From MFD02979-c5 sp963705385 (GTDB lineage Bacteria > Bacteroidota > Bacteroidia > Cytophagales > Amoebophilaceae): 64,000 nucleotides of DNA. The notes below the pieces were generated by a model, which worked only from the letters and a program-made list of their open reading frames with translations, did not search any database and had not been told where the DNA came from. Below, piece after piece: positions 10,301 to 18,440 of the stretch (within the stretch, counting starts at the first letter, position 1; every line of letters starts with the position of its first letter). The DNA lies in contig OY970075.1 in the NCBI GenBank assembly GCA_963705385.1, positions 620,001 to 684,000 on the forward strand, in the 5' to 3' direction. Both the position numbers and the translations under genes were made by a program.

Positions 10301-10623
10301 TTCACTTATTGACCTTTCATGCAGCCAAGGGGCTAGAGTTTCCAGTTGTATTCATCATGGGCATAGAAGAAGGCATCACACCCATGCAACGCACAGAGAG
10401 TAATTTAGAAGAGGAGCGGCGCCTATTCTATGTAGCGCTGACACGGGCTAAAGAGGCAGTACACCTTACTTGGGCTGGCAGCCGTAAGTGGCATGGGCAA
10501 GCAAAAGTCATGCAACAGTCCAGATTTGTGCGTGAGCTTCCTCAACAATGTTTAACTGCTGTAGCGCGAGATCCTTCCTCCATAAGACGCAAAGCCAAAG
10601 AAAAACAGCTACGCCTATTCTAG
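7381..10623 (+). CDS. Endonuclease Q-like PHP domain fused to a UvrD/PcrA-type DNA helicase
   Basis: A 1080-residue fusion. The N-terminal ~420 residues match the PHP-type family that includes endonuclease Q, which cuts DNA beside deaminated bases. Metal-binding residues begin with D6-x-H8-x-H10-S-H12, and a zinc site is formed by Cys276, Cys279, Cys292 and Cys295 (CGVC...CPAC). From ~450 onward is a superfamily 1A helicase: Walker A AGPGTGKTQ (478-486), motif II AVDELQDIN, motif III GDPDQAIYGFRG, motif IV LEQNYRTT, motif V LLTFHAAKGLEFP and motif VI YVALTRAKE. Motif II reads DELQ where DExx is expected, an ordinary UvrD variant. A role in repair of uracil or hypoxanthine is inferred from the family. 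The gene stands alone. Confidence 0.88.
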   Translation: MHYIADLHVHSHYSRATSKDLNLESLYQWAQIKGIDVVGTGDFTHPQWFQELKTKLIAEGNGFFRLKNPPQTPALPGLKSQGREVRFCLTTEISSIYKYKDRVRKNHNLLYAPDLETVAKINAKLATIGNLKADGRPILGLPARDLLEITLQASERAHLIPAHIWTPWFSTLGSKAGYDSVEACFRDLTSHIFALETGLSSDPAMNWKLSALDRYTLVSNSDAHSPQKIGREANIFDTELTYDAMFEAIKTQQGFLGTLEFFPEEGKYHLDGHRNCGVCMEPTTTQAYKRLCPACGKPLTVGVLHRIEELADRRQSQQPQGAASFEYIIPLPEIIAEIKGTAPNSKGVQQQFLQIIGKVGNEFALLREIPLEDIDKQLGPVYAEAIRRLRNHLVSPLPGYDGLYGTIHLFNPGELQQLTGQTVFLSVPTPAMQPRTHKDYTLAKISHQAAKSVKTTIDLNAAQQVVKKRTQGATLVKAGPGTGKTQTLVHWMANCLEQTKTPPEQTLAITFTNKAAEEMKARLIALLGEQARSIHTGTFHAIAYQLLQERHPMLQTVYDEEDRRLALQLLFPKLKEAIRNKLAKALVHYLETGQDSDFDGLQAHAAHYQAYLQQRQAVDLAGIMQQLLHLWEQEPVWLAQHRARYSYMAVDELQDINPLQYQFIKALGQGKNILAIGDPDQAIYGFRGADVQLFFQFQKDFNPVEVSLEQNYRTTAIILKAAQALIQHNTLCSGLQLQANKALGAKISIFEAQDERDEAAYVIKRVKHYVGGVDNLALGMQDTGDYTFDDIAILFRQRAVGKHIFSQLHRVGIPAHFSDGTSFLATPPFCILADILRLYIQPTDITAMYGFLKYGLQWEDAPIEQLLASTNLTTGILPLELPALLPTVAQEAYSAWLEFYRSLGEVLHSQGVSGVVQAILTQYLPDATLDESQCLQKETLLTLAQEANQDINTFLNQMILSNYTDAGRIKGEGIHLLTFHAAKGLEFPVVFIMGIEEGITPMQRTESNLEEERRLFYVALTRAKEAVHLTWAGSRKWHGQAKVMQQSRFVRELPQQCLTAVARDPSSIRRKAKEKQLRLF

Positions 10624-10670
10624 TGCTGGTATTAAAAAACTATTACAAAGTTCAAAAAATCTGCTGACAA

Positions 10671-11720
10671 TCACGAGTTTCTCGCTTTGATGAAAAGGGA
10701 TTAAAAGAGGGATAAGAGAGGGCGAGTAAATTGAACAAAAATGCTACAGGATAAATGTACCAAGGAGCTTTACAAGAGCTTTCTACGAGCTACCACCCTG
10801 CGGTATTCCTCCCTAGCCCTATCAGAGGTCAGTCCCATCCCCTTGTCCCCTGATTCTATGAGCAGATGATTAAATAACAAGCACTTTCGCTCTAGAGACC
10901 TTTGGCTAAAGGCTATATGAACCTCCAAGCCCCTGCTTTGTTGGTTACTGATAAATACTATTCTTTCTAAAATAGGCAGTAAGCAAATTGACCTTGTCAA
11001 ATACCAATATTCAGGCAACAAACACGGAGTGATGGCAGGTATTGGGTTGTTGAAGTTGCTATGGTATGGTTGAGAGAGCCATGAAGCTATTCCCCTTGAC
11101 TATCGGCTTTATGATCAAAAGACAGAGGAAAAAACTAAGAACACCCACTTTTGTGATGTGCTCAAGCTGGCTAGAGCCAGGGGACTTGCCCCTGCGGCTG
11201 TTGTGATGGACAGCTGGTGATAAGCTAAAAGCAATTCGATTCCATGGATGGGAGTGGGTGAGCATGTTACGAAAAAACCGCATTTGTAAATCGTAACGTT
11301 CCTTTAGAATCGTTGAGGATCCCAGAAGAAGGGCTTTCTATGCACTTAGGTGGCTATGGATGGAAGAGTATGCAAGTTAGTGGGCCAAAATGGCTACATT
11401 GATTAGCTGGCAACAAACATGGAGCATCCAAGGGCTCAACAAGTCAAGCAGATTATGAAGGCAGGTTGATCTATAGAGGTCTATCATGGGGAGGTCAAGC
11501 AAAGGTGTAGCATAGAGGGCTGTCAGGCACGCACGTGCCGAGGGTAAAGTAATTCTATCTCTCTTGCGGTAGGTAGGTGGTTTAACCAATATAAAAGCCA
11601 GCCGGCTGGAGCAAGAGCTTAGCTTTTATCAGCAAAGCTGGAGAGTTATCAGCCAGGCCATTAGCAATTACATCAGAGCGCTGTTAGCAAGCCCCACTTA
11701 ATCAAGTGCGAAACTCGTGA
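10671..11720 (+). mobile_element. Decayed insertion sequence with terminal inverted repeats
   Basis: An 11-bp perfect inverted repeat, TCACGAGTTTC at 10671-10681 and its complement at 11710-11720, brackets a broken transposase gene. Further weaker matches (CGC, TTGAT) continue inward from each end. The right end lies 6 bases from the fabG stop. No clear target duplication was seen. Confidence 0.7.
10741..11701 (+). pseudogene. Broken DDE transposase (IS4/IS701-like)
   Basis: Starting from ATG 10741, the plus-strand translation reads as a transposase interrupted by many stops and frame changes. Segments seen: ELYKSFLRATTLRYSSLALS, then RSRDLWLKAI, then QYSGNKHGVMAGIGLLKLLW, then AIPLDYRLYDQKTEEKTKNT with HFCDVLKLARARGLAPAAVV and MDSW, and in another frame KAIRFHGWEWVSMLRKNR. 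Near the end, pieces like LATNMEHP, SIEVYHGEVKQ and CQART resemble the region around the catalytic Glu. The PLDYRLYDxxxxxKTKNxHF and VxxDSW pattern is typical of DDE transposases of the IS4/IS701 group; the exact family is a judgement. It cannot produce a functional protein. Confidence 0.75.
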
Positions 11721-11726
11721 CAATTA

Positions 11727-12473
11727 TCACGTGAGCAGTCCCCCATCTACCTGAAGCACCTGTCCAGTAATGTAGCTAGAAGCCTCTGAAGCCAAGAACA
11801 AAGCACAGTTAGCTACGTCTTCAGGCTGCCCTATGCGCTGCAACGGAATGATGTCTTTCCACTCCTGTGCTGCACCTGCTGCCAGGTCTTTGGTCATGGC
11901 TGTGTCTATGAAGCCCGGAGCAATGGCATTGGACCGGATGTTTCTAGAGCCTAGCTCGAGCGCTACGGACTTAGTGAAACCAATAATACCTGCTTTAGAA
12001 GCCGCATAATTGGCCTGGCCTGCATTGCCTTTGATGCCTATTACAGAAGAGATGTTGATGATCGAGCCACTGCGTTGTCTGATAAATGTCTTAGTAGCTA
12101 TTTTGACAGTATTAAAAACTGATTTCAAGTTGACACGCAGTACCTCGTCCCAGGCTTGCTCATCCATACGTAGCAGAAGGTTGTCTTTGGTAATGCCCGC
12201 ATTGTTAACTAATATGTCTAGCCGGCCAAAATCACGTACTACCTCTTGGATAAGCGTTTCCACTTCATTAAAATCTGATGCATCAGAGCGATAAACACTG
12301 ACCTTGACACCCAGAGCGCGCAGTTCCTCTGCCAGCGCTTGGCCTTGTTCAATGCTAGAAAGGTGCGTAAACACGATATCTGCCCCTTCAGTGGCAAACT
12401 TGGTAGCAATAGCACGACCAATACCTCGAGAAGCACCCGTAATGAGTGCAGTTTTGCCGCGTAGTTGTTTCAT
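11727..12473 (-). CDS. fabG: 3-oxoacyl-[acyl-carrier-protein] reductase FabG
   Basis: An SDR-family reductase that uses NADPH to reduce 3-oxoacyl-ACP in each cycle of type II fatty-acid synthesis. From the ATG at 12473 it has 248 residues, the standard FabG length. The cofactor motif is TGASRGIG (12-19), NNAG (90-93) stabilises the sheet, and the catalytic Ser is in INISS (142/143) with Tyr156 and Lys160 in NYAASK. The typical end ASSYITGQVLQVDGG is present. A longer frame begins at 12515, but its 14 extra residues are unlike the family. The gene is divergent from lpdA. Its stop falls within the palindromic sequence next to the dead insertion sequence. Confidence 0.95.
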   Translation of the reverse strand: MKQLRGKTALITGASRGIGRAIATKFATEGADIVFTHLSSIEQGQALAEELRALGVKVSVYRSDASDFNEVETLIQEVVRDFGRLDILVNNAGITKDNLLLRMDEQAWDEVLRVNLKSVFNTVKIATKTFIRQRSGSIINISSVIGIKGNAGQANYAASKAGIIGFTKSVALELGSRNIRSNAIAPGFIDTAMTKDLAAGAAQEWKDIIPLQRIGQPEDVANCALFLASEASSYITGQVLQVDGGLLT

Positions 12474-12745
12474 GGTGTTTTTGTTCGTTGATAAACCGTG
12501 TTGAGTCGTTAGCAACGCAAGCTATTTTTTTCACATTAAAAAAACGTGCTTTTTACACTAAGGAAACAAATGTAGCAAATCACAACCATGTAACCTGTAT
12601 CGTTTGTTCGGCTGAGCAAGCTATTTTTTTGTAGCGCTCGAAGCATTAGATTTGCCTTCAATAACTGCAATAATTGTAAAATACAATACCCCAAGCACAC
12701 AGCGCCAAGATAGCGCTAGCACAACCTAACAAGCATCATTCTATT

Positions 12746-14140
12746 ATGACAACTCAATATGACCTTATTGTCATTGGCAGCGGGCCAGGAGGCTATGTAG
12801 CAGCTATCAGAGCCTCACAGTTAGGTATGAAAGTAGCCGTCATAGAAAAAGAATCGCTCGGAGGGGTGTGCCTCAACTGGGGCTGTATTCCTACTAAAGC
12901 ATTGCTCAAAAGTGCTCAGGTATTTGAATACATTCAACATGCTGCTGCTTATGGCATCCAGGTACAAGAAGCTAAGGCAGACTTTGAAGCCATAGTCAAG
13001 CGCAGTAGGGGAGCAGCTGATAGCATGAGCAAAGGCATTCAGTTTCTCTTTAAAAAGAATAAAATTGACACGGTCTATGGTACTGGCAAACTCACCAAAG
13101 ACAAAACGGTGATTGTAGCAGATATCCAAGGCAATACTACAACCTACCAGGCCTATCACATCATCATCGCCACAGGAGGTAGGAGCCGGGTACTTCCACA
13201 ACTTCTTATTGATCACAAGAAGGTGATCGGTTATAGAGAAGCCATGGTGCTTGACAAGCAACCTCGATCTATAGTTATCGTAGGTGCGGGTGCTATTGGC
13301 ACTGAGTTTGCTTATTTTTATAATGCTATTAACACGCAGGTGACCTTAGTAGAATACATGCCGCACTTGCTGCCACTTGAAGACGAAGACGTATCTGTAG
13401 AACTGGCTAAGTCCTTTGCCAAAACAGGAATCCAGGTGTACACCAACACAGAAGTAACAGGCGTCGACACCCAAGCTGCACAATCCCAAGTACGCCTGAA
13501 GACCCAAGCAGGCGAAAAAATCCTTGTATGCGATGTAGTGCTGTCTGCCACAGGTGTCCTTGCCAATCTGGAGGGGATAGGCCTAGAAGAGGTAGGAGTA
13601 GTCACTGAAAAGGGAAAAATCGTTGTAGATGATTTTTACTGCACTCATGTGCCTGGTATATATGCCATCGGAGATGTAGTCAAAGGGCCTGCTTTGGCCC
13701 ATGTAGCTTCTGCAGAAGGTATTATTTGCGTAGAAAAGATAGCTGGACTCTATCCTGAACCATTGGACTATGGTAACCTGCCGGCTTGTACTTTCTGCCA
13801 ACCAGAAGTAGCCTCTGTGGGCTATACTGAAAAAGCTGCTCGAGCAGCTGGCTATGAGGTCAAAGTAGGCAAATTTCCTTTCTCAGCTTCAGGAAAAGCC
13901 CATGCAGCTGGTACAACCACGGGTTTTGTTAAGGTCATCTTTGATGCCAAATACGCAGAGTGGTTAGGAGCACACATCATTGGGGCTAGCGCTACAGAGA
14001 TGATTGCAGAAGTGGTAGCTGCCAGAAAGCTAGAGACCACTGCACACGAGATCATCAAGACGGTTCACCCTCATCCTACTATGTCTGAAGCAATCATGGA
14101 AGCAGTAGCAGATGCCTATGGTGAGGTAATACACCTGTGA
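12746..14140 (+). CDS. lpdA: Dihydrolipoyl dehydrogenase (E3)
   Basis: The FAD-dependent E3 component that reoxidises lipoyl groups of 2-oxoacid dehydrogenases or the glycine cleavage system, using NAD+. It has 464 residues, the normal length. The N-terminal FAD motif is GSGPGGY (11-17). The redox-active disulfide is Cys42/Cys47 in GGVCLNWGCIPTK. The NAD motif is IVGAGAIGTEF, the second FAD motif is YAIGDVVKGPALAHVASAEG, and the catalytic His-Glu pair sits in HPHPTMSEAIME near the C-terminus. All key residues are intact. No E1 or E2 gene lies beside it, so its complex partner is elsewhere. ATG 12746 directly precedes the first beta strand. Confidence 0.96.
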   Translation: MTTQYDLIVIGSGPGGYVAAIRASQLGMKVAVIEKESLGGVCLNWGCIPTKALLKSAQVFEYIQHAAAYGIQVQEAKADFEAIVKRSRGAADSMSKGIQFLFKKNKIDTVYGTGKLTKDKTVIVADIQGNTTTYQAYHIIIATGGRSRVLPQLLIDHKKVIGYREAMVLDKQPRSIVIVGAGAIGTEFAYFYNAINTQVTLVEYMPHLLPLEDEDVSVELAKSFAKTGIQVYTNTEVTGVDTQAAQSQVRLKTQAGEKILVCDVVLSATGVLANLEGIGLEEVGVVTEKGKIVVDDFYCTHVPGIYAIGDVVKGPALAHVASAEGIICVEKIAGLYPEPLDYGNLPACTFCQPEVASVGYTEKAARAAGYEVKVGKFPFSASGKAHAAGTTTGFVKVIFDAKYAEWLGAHIIGASATEMIAEVVAARKLETTAHEIIKTVHPHPTMSEAIMEAVADAYGEVIHL

Positions 14141-14202
14141 ACTATGCACCTAGGAGCTGCTCTTCTTATTAGCTGTAAGTGTAGCAAAACTCCTCAACAG
14201 TA

Positions 14203-15075
14203 CTAATGCTTTAAAAGGCCTCTAGGTTTATTAACAAGGTACACACCGAATAAAATTGTTCCCATACCCAGATAATGGATTCCAGACAGGGTCTCTCCGT
14301 CCCAAAGGCCCATAGTAGAGCTACGAAATAAAAAAGCTCACTGTGCTAGTGAAAACAGGCGAGGTACGCTTGACCAAAGCCGTAAAAAGTAGATAAGCAA
14401 CTCCTGAACTCAATACGCCCAAAACCAGTACACACCCCGCAGCTACATGAATCCCTTCTACAGTTTGGAGCTTGATCAAAAAATATGTCTGTGTAAAAAA
14501 ATATACCTGTAATAATACCTGTAGGCAAGAAAGAAATACTAGTAATGGTATTGGTATTGAAGTCAGTTAGATAATGTTTTAATCAGATTTGAGTTGAGGC
14601 CATAACAAAAGCAACTCAATAGCGGAAGAATAATATAGTAGTTGACCTTACCAAAACGTTGTTGCATAGCGCCGGTAAAGATGAGCAGCAATGTACCAGC
14701 TATACCCAGCAAAGCACCGACTATCTCCTTTCTGAAAATAGGTTGCTTAAAGAAAACCCTGCTTGTCATCAGCGTAAAGATGGGGGTTAAGGGCATCCAG
14801 GGCACCGTTAAGTACGCTATCAAGTTGGCTCTGTACTTTGAAAATAGAAAAGCCGGTAATAAGGAATCTGACAGGTCTACAAAAAACAACCGCTTCTAGT
14901 CGCTCAAACGCAAATTTTCTAGTTGTAGAAGGACTAGAGGAAAGAAAAACGCAGCTGCAAGAATAATACGCATAGCTCCCACCTCTTGAACAGAGAAAAC
15001 CTTCAATCTTTTTCATGAGGATGTAGGAACTACCCCATATGAAGGCTAACAAGACGAGTAGAAACCAGGCAAAAT
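14203..15075 (-). pseudogene. Decayed EamA/DMT-family transporter
   Basis: Minus-strand frames together give an EamA-type transporter. They read LLAFIWGSSYILMKKIEG, then after a frame change LSSSLRQLENLRLSDWKRLF, then FVDLSDSLLPAFLFSKYRAN, then YLTVPWMPLTPIFTLMTSRV, KEIVGALLGIAGTLLLIFTG and FGKVNYYIILPLLSCFCYGL. After another break come SSGVAYLLFTALVKRTSP and a typical C-terminus GIHYLGMGTILFGVYLVNK with a stop at 14203. An intact member would have about 290 residues and ten membrane segments. The longest unbroken piece is 108 residues (14563-14889). An intact paralogue lies at 53711-54565. The exact 5' end is uncertain. Confidence 0.75.
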
Positions 15076-15311
15076 ATTTTTTGTGGATTATGTCTTTCTG
15101 TATACCATTTGTTGACGATGACTATTTAGAAAGGTATAAGAAATCTCGTCTACCATGTTTATGTTTTAAGACTTTTGGGGGTTATTCAAGGTCGCCATTG
15201 CCAAACACAGAGATATATGGGCGCCAGGATAATCCTTGACTGCTGCAATGTATCGTAGTTTGCCTGCCCCCTGTACACCTATGCTCTTTGCTATTGCTGC
15301 TATGAACGTCA

Positions 15312-16274
15312 ATGTTTGGATATATGCATGCTGCTCTGAAAATTTTGTCTAATTTTGATCTGTTTATGCCGCTACACCGTTCTATCATTGTTTTGTCTGA
15401 AAAAAGGTCGTCCTGGAACAGCCTTTCACTACTATTTTTATTGGTGTTTGTAGGCGTTTTCGTAGGCCACCTCTCTGCTCTATTGATTTTCGTTTCAGGA
15501 ATCGAAAAAATAGCTGTCATAGGCCCCCAAGCTCGGCTGCTCATGATGCAGGCTTTGGTAGCTAGCAGTGCATTTATTGCTGTTCCGCTGTTTTATTGGC
15601 GTTTTCTAGAAAAAAAAGAGGTGTGTCTATTCTTCCAATGGCGGAAAAACTACACTTATCCCATCCTTTTGACTCTGAGTCTGGCCTTTTCGTTGATGGT
15701 AGTCAACACCTGGTTCATCCAATGGAACGTAGCTGTCAAGCTTCCTAGTTGGCTAAAAGCTTTTGAAATATGGGCGCAAGCCAAGGAGGCAGAACAACAA
15801 AGGCTCACAACACTCCTTACAACTTTTCATACGCTTCCTGAGTTCTTGGTAGGGATTGTAGTCATCGGTCTTATTCCTGCTGTGGGTGAAGAGCTGCTCT
15901 TCAGAGGACTGGTGCAGAACCTTTGTCATAAGCTTAACCCAAACATGCACTTGGCTATTGGAGCTAGTGCTCTGATTTTTAGCATAACTCACCTCCAATT
16001 CTATGGTCTGGTACCTCGGTTTTTGTTGGGGGTGTTGTTCGGCTACCTTTACTGGTGGACCAGAGACTTAATTTTTCCCATGGCTGCCCATCTGTTTAAC
16101 AACGCCTTTACCTTATTGCTCCTTTTTCTGCACCAGCAAGGGAGTATTGAGCAAGACCTCAACAGTCTAGAACTACTCCCTTGTCCTGTGCTTGTCCTGT
16201 TTGTCCTACTGGTTGTTGCTTTTTCTATCCTCTTGCAACGGCAGGCAATGTGCAAACAATTAAGCTGTGCATGA
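15312..16274 (+). CDS. CPBP family intramembrane metalloprotease
   Basis: A membrane protein of up to 320 residues with about eight hydrophobic segments, belonging to the CPBP/CAAX-like (Abi) family. Motif 1 is GEELLFRGL with Glu193, Glu194 and Arg198. Motif 2 is SITHLQF with His227. Motif 3 is AAHLFNN with His260 and Asn264. These are the residues expected for the intramembrane active site, so the enzyme should be active; the bacterial substrate is unknown. The start is uncertain: ATG 15312 gives a long N-terminus, and ATG 15366 (MPLHRS) is equally plausible. The stop overlaps a tiny open frame. Confidence 0.85.
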   Translation: MFGYMHAALKILSNFDLFMPLHRSIIVLSEKRSSWNSLSLLFLLVFVGVFVGHLSALLIFVSGIEKIAVIGPQARLLMMQALVASSAFIAVPLFYWRFLEKKEVCLFFQWRKNYTYPILLTLSLAFSLMVVNTWFIQWNVAVKLPSWLKAFEIWAQAKEAEQQRLTTLLTTFHTLPEFLVGIVVIGLIPAVGEELLFRGLVQNLCHKLNPNMHLAIGASALIFSITHLQFYGLVPRFLLGVLFGYLYWWTRDLIFPMAAHLFNNAFTLLLLFLHQQGSIEQDLNSLELLPCPVLVLFVLLVVAFSILLQRQAMCKQLSCA

Positions 16275-16405
16275 TGGAGTTTGCTAGCTTCAGAGAGGTA
16301 GCTAGCAATGAAAAAGTCTACCTTTATCCTAAAGTCCTCCACAGGGCCGGCTACGTGCCCTATAATAAGGCACTTAAAGGTTTTAAGGGCGTTTCCCTTG
16401 GCTAA
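16271..16405 (+). CDS. Possible small protein overlapping the CPBP gene stop
   Basis: A 44-codon open frame beginning ATG 16271, overlapping the preceding stop by four bases (ATGA), which suggests translational coupling. The product starts MMEFASFREVASNEK and ends in a basic stretch. In other Bacteroidota a short DUF2007 protein often follows this protease, but this peptide does not clearly show that motif. It may be a remnant or spurious. Confidence 0.3.
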   Translation: MMEFASFREVASNEKVYLYPKVLHRAGYVPYNKALKGFKGVSLG

Positions 16406-16428
16406 TTTGGCTTTAAACTTTAATTTTG
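16398..16428 (+). promoter_or_regulatory. Candidate Bacteroidota promoter for argS
   Basis: TTG at 16398-16400 and TAATTTTG at 16421-16428 fit the Bacteroidota -33/-7 pattern (TTG, TAnnTTTG) with a 20-bp spacer. The argS start is about 105 bases downstream. Confidence 0.4.
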
Positions 16429-16540
16429 ATCAGACTTCAGACTGATAGAGTAGATATTCTAGAGGCACACTTGCCCTAACACAAGTTTTTTGTTGTTCTC
16501 CTGCCTTCATTATTAAAAACCTTCATCATTAAAACTGTCT

Positions 16541-18331
16541 GTGTATATAGAGCTACAACTTACAATAGCCATTCAACGTGCCTTGCAGCAAGAATTTGGG
16601 CTAGCAGTGCCCTTAGAAGAGCTTCAACTTCAGTCTACACACAAGGAGTTTGAAGGTTCCCATACATTTGTAACTTTTCCTTTTGCCGGACCTTGTAAGC
16701 AGCCTTATGAAGAGGTGGCTATGCATTTGGGTGCTTGGCTCAAGAAGCATAGCGCGTTGGTAGACGATTTCAATGTAGTCAAAGGCTTTTTGAACATCGT
16801 AGTGGCTGACCATATGTGGTTGGAACAATTGGCTGCTATAGGCAGTGATGAGCACTTTGGGTTTTCCCCTCCCAATGGCAAAAAGGTCGTTATTGAGTTT
16901 TCATCTCCAAATACCAATAAGCCATTGCATCTAGGCCATTTGCGAAACAACTTTTTGGGACATTCCATGGCTGAGCTGTTCAAGGCAGTAGGCTATGAAG
17001 TATACAAAGTCAACCTAATCAATGACCGCGGAATCCACATCTGTAAGTCGATGGTGGCTTACCAGCAATTTGGGCAGAGAGAAACGCCTGAGACAGCAGG
17101 CCTAAAAGGAGATCACCTGGTAGGGAAGTATTACGTTAAGTTTGATCAAGTCTATAAAGAGCAAGTAGCCATGCTGGCCAAGAGTATGAAGGACGAAGCG
17201 CGGGCCACTAAAGAGGCTCCTATACTTTTAGAAGCCCAGTTAATGCTACAAAAGTGGGAGCAAGGCGACCCAGCGGTACGGGCCTTATGGAAAAAGATGA
17301 ATGACTGGGTCTACCAAGGTTTCGAGGTTACCTACCAGCAAATAGGCATCACTTTTGATAAGACCTACTATGAGTCGGAAACCTATCTGCTTGGAAAAAA
17401 GATAGTAGAAGAAGGGCTGTCTCGGGGTATTTTCTATAAGAAAAATGATAATTCTGTATGGGTAGACTTGACTGAAGACGGCTTAGGCCATAAGGTAGTG
17501 CTGCGGGCTGATGGTACTTCTGTCTACATGACGCAAGACCTAGGGGTAGCAGACTTGCGGTATAAGGATTATCATTTTGACCAATCTATCTATGTGGTGG
17601 GCAGTGAGCAGGATTATCATTTCGAAGTCTTAATTAAACTGATGCGGCAGCTAGGCCGTAGTTATGCTGCAGCTATGTACCATCTATCTTATGGGATGGT
17701 AGACCTTCCCACAGGCAAGATGAAATCACGCGAAGGTACCGTGGTAGATGCTGACCAGCTAATTGCAGAGATGATCGAAACTGCAGCACATCACACCCAG
17801 GAATTAGGTAAAATTGGAAACTTTACTGAAGAAGAAGCCCAGCAGCTTTACCACATGTTGGCCGTAGGAGCACTTAAATATTTTTTGCTTCGGGTAGAGG
17901 CTAAAAAGCGAATCTTGTTTGATCCCGAAGCTTCCATCGAGTTCCAAGGGCATACAGGGCCTTCGATTCAGTACACCCATGCTCGCATCGTAGCTATTTT
18001 AGGGAAAGCCCAGCAAGCAGGAATTGTCTATGAGTATGCTGTCCAAGGTCAGGTCATTCGTTTACACCCCACAGAAAGAGAAATAATCATTCAACTTTAC
18101 AAGTTCCCACAAAAGCTACAGGAAGCTGTTGAAGCCTATTCACCAGCTATTATTGCACAATATGTCTTTGACTTGGCTAAGGCCTATAATAGGCTGTATG
18201 CTGAAGTACCTATTTTTCATGAGCAAGATACCCTATTAAAGCATCATAGGATTTTCCTTTCAGCATGCGTTGCCCGTATGATTCGAAAAAATATGCAGCT
18301 GCTTGGCATCGAGGTACCACAGCAAATGTGA
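16541..18331 (+). CDS. argS: Arginyl-tRNA synthetase
   Basis: A class I aminoacyl-tRNA synthetase that charges tRNA-Arg. It has 596 residues, close to the usual length. An N-terminal Add-1 domain (~1-110) recognises the tRNA D-loop. The HIGH-like signature is HLGH (130-133) after FSSPNTNKP, and the KMSK-like loop is KMKS (393-396) followed by REG. The C-terminal DALR anticodon-binding domain is seen in YTHARI and the helix-rich end. The start is GTG at 16541; translation upstream meets stops. All catalytic signatures are intact and the gene is essential, so it is expected to be functional. Confidence 0.96.
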   Translation: MYIELQLTIAIQRALQQEFGLAVPLEELQLQSTHKEFEGSHTFVTFPFAGPCKQPYEEVAMHLGAWLKKHSALVDDFNVVKGFLNIVVADHMWLEQLAAIGSDEHFGFSPPNGKKVVIEFSSPNTNKPLHLGHLRNNFLGHSMAELFKAVGYEVYKVNLINDRGIHICKSMVAYQQFGQRETPETAGLKGDHLVGKYYVKFDQVYKEQVAMLAKSMKDEARATKEAPILLEAQLMLQKWEQGDPAVRALWKKMNDWVYQGFEVTYQQIGITFDKTYYESETYLLGKKIVEEGLSRGIFYKKNDNSVWVDLTEDGLGHKVVLRADGTSVYMTQDLGVADLRYKDYHFDQSIYVVGSEQDYHFEVLIKLMRQLGRSYAAAMYHLSYGMVDLPTGKMKSREGTVVDADQLIAEMIETAAHHTQELGKIGNFTEEEAQQLYHMLAVGALKYFLLRVEAKKRILFDPEASIEFQGHTGPSIQYTHARIVAILGKAQQAGIVYEYAVQGQVIRLHPTEREIIIQLYKFPQKLQEAVEAYSPAIIAQYVFDLAKAYNRLYAEVPIFHEQDTLLKHHRIFLSACVARMIRKNMQLLGIEVPQQM

Positions 18332-18360
18332 GCTAGGATCCACACTCCACCACGAAGTAT

Positions 18361-18437
18361 AAGACCGTTGCAAAACTCAAGGAAATATGTGTTTAAAAGC
18401 TATAAAGGGATCTAAAAACCAATTTTGAAACGGTCTC
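18361..18437. mobile_element. 77-bp MITE-like element with 5-bp target duplication at the menA start
   Basis: Terminal inverted repeats AGACCGTTGCAAAA (18362-18375) and TTTTGAAACGGTCT (18423-18436) match at 13 of 14 positions. The flanking bases are AGTAT on the left (18356-18360) and AGTAT on the right (18438-18442), a perfect 5-bp target duplication. There is no room for a coding region, so this is a non-autonomous element. The menA ATG (18441) begins inside the right duplication. Confidence 0.75.
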
Positions 18438-18440
18438 AGT

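Noticed and set aside
10770..11589. Three minus-strand open frames (60-83 codons)
   Set aside because: They are antisense to the broken DDE transposase, whose motifs are readable on the plus strand.
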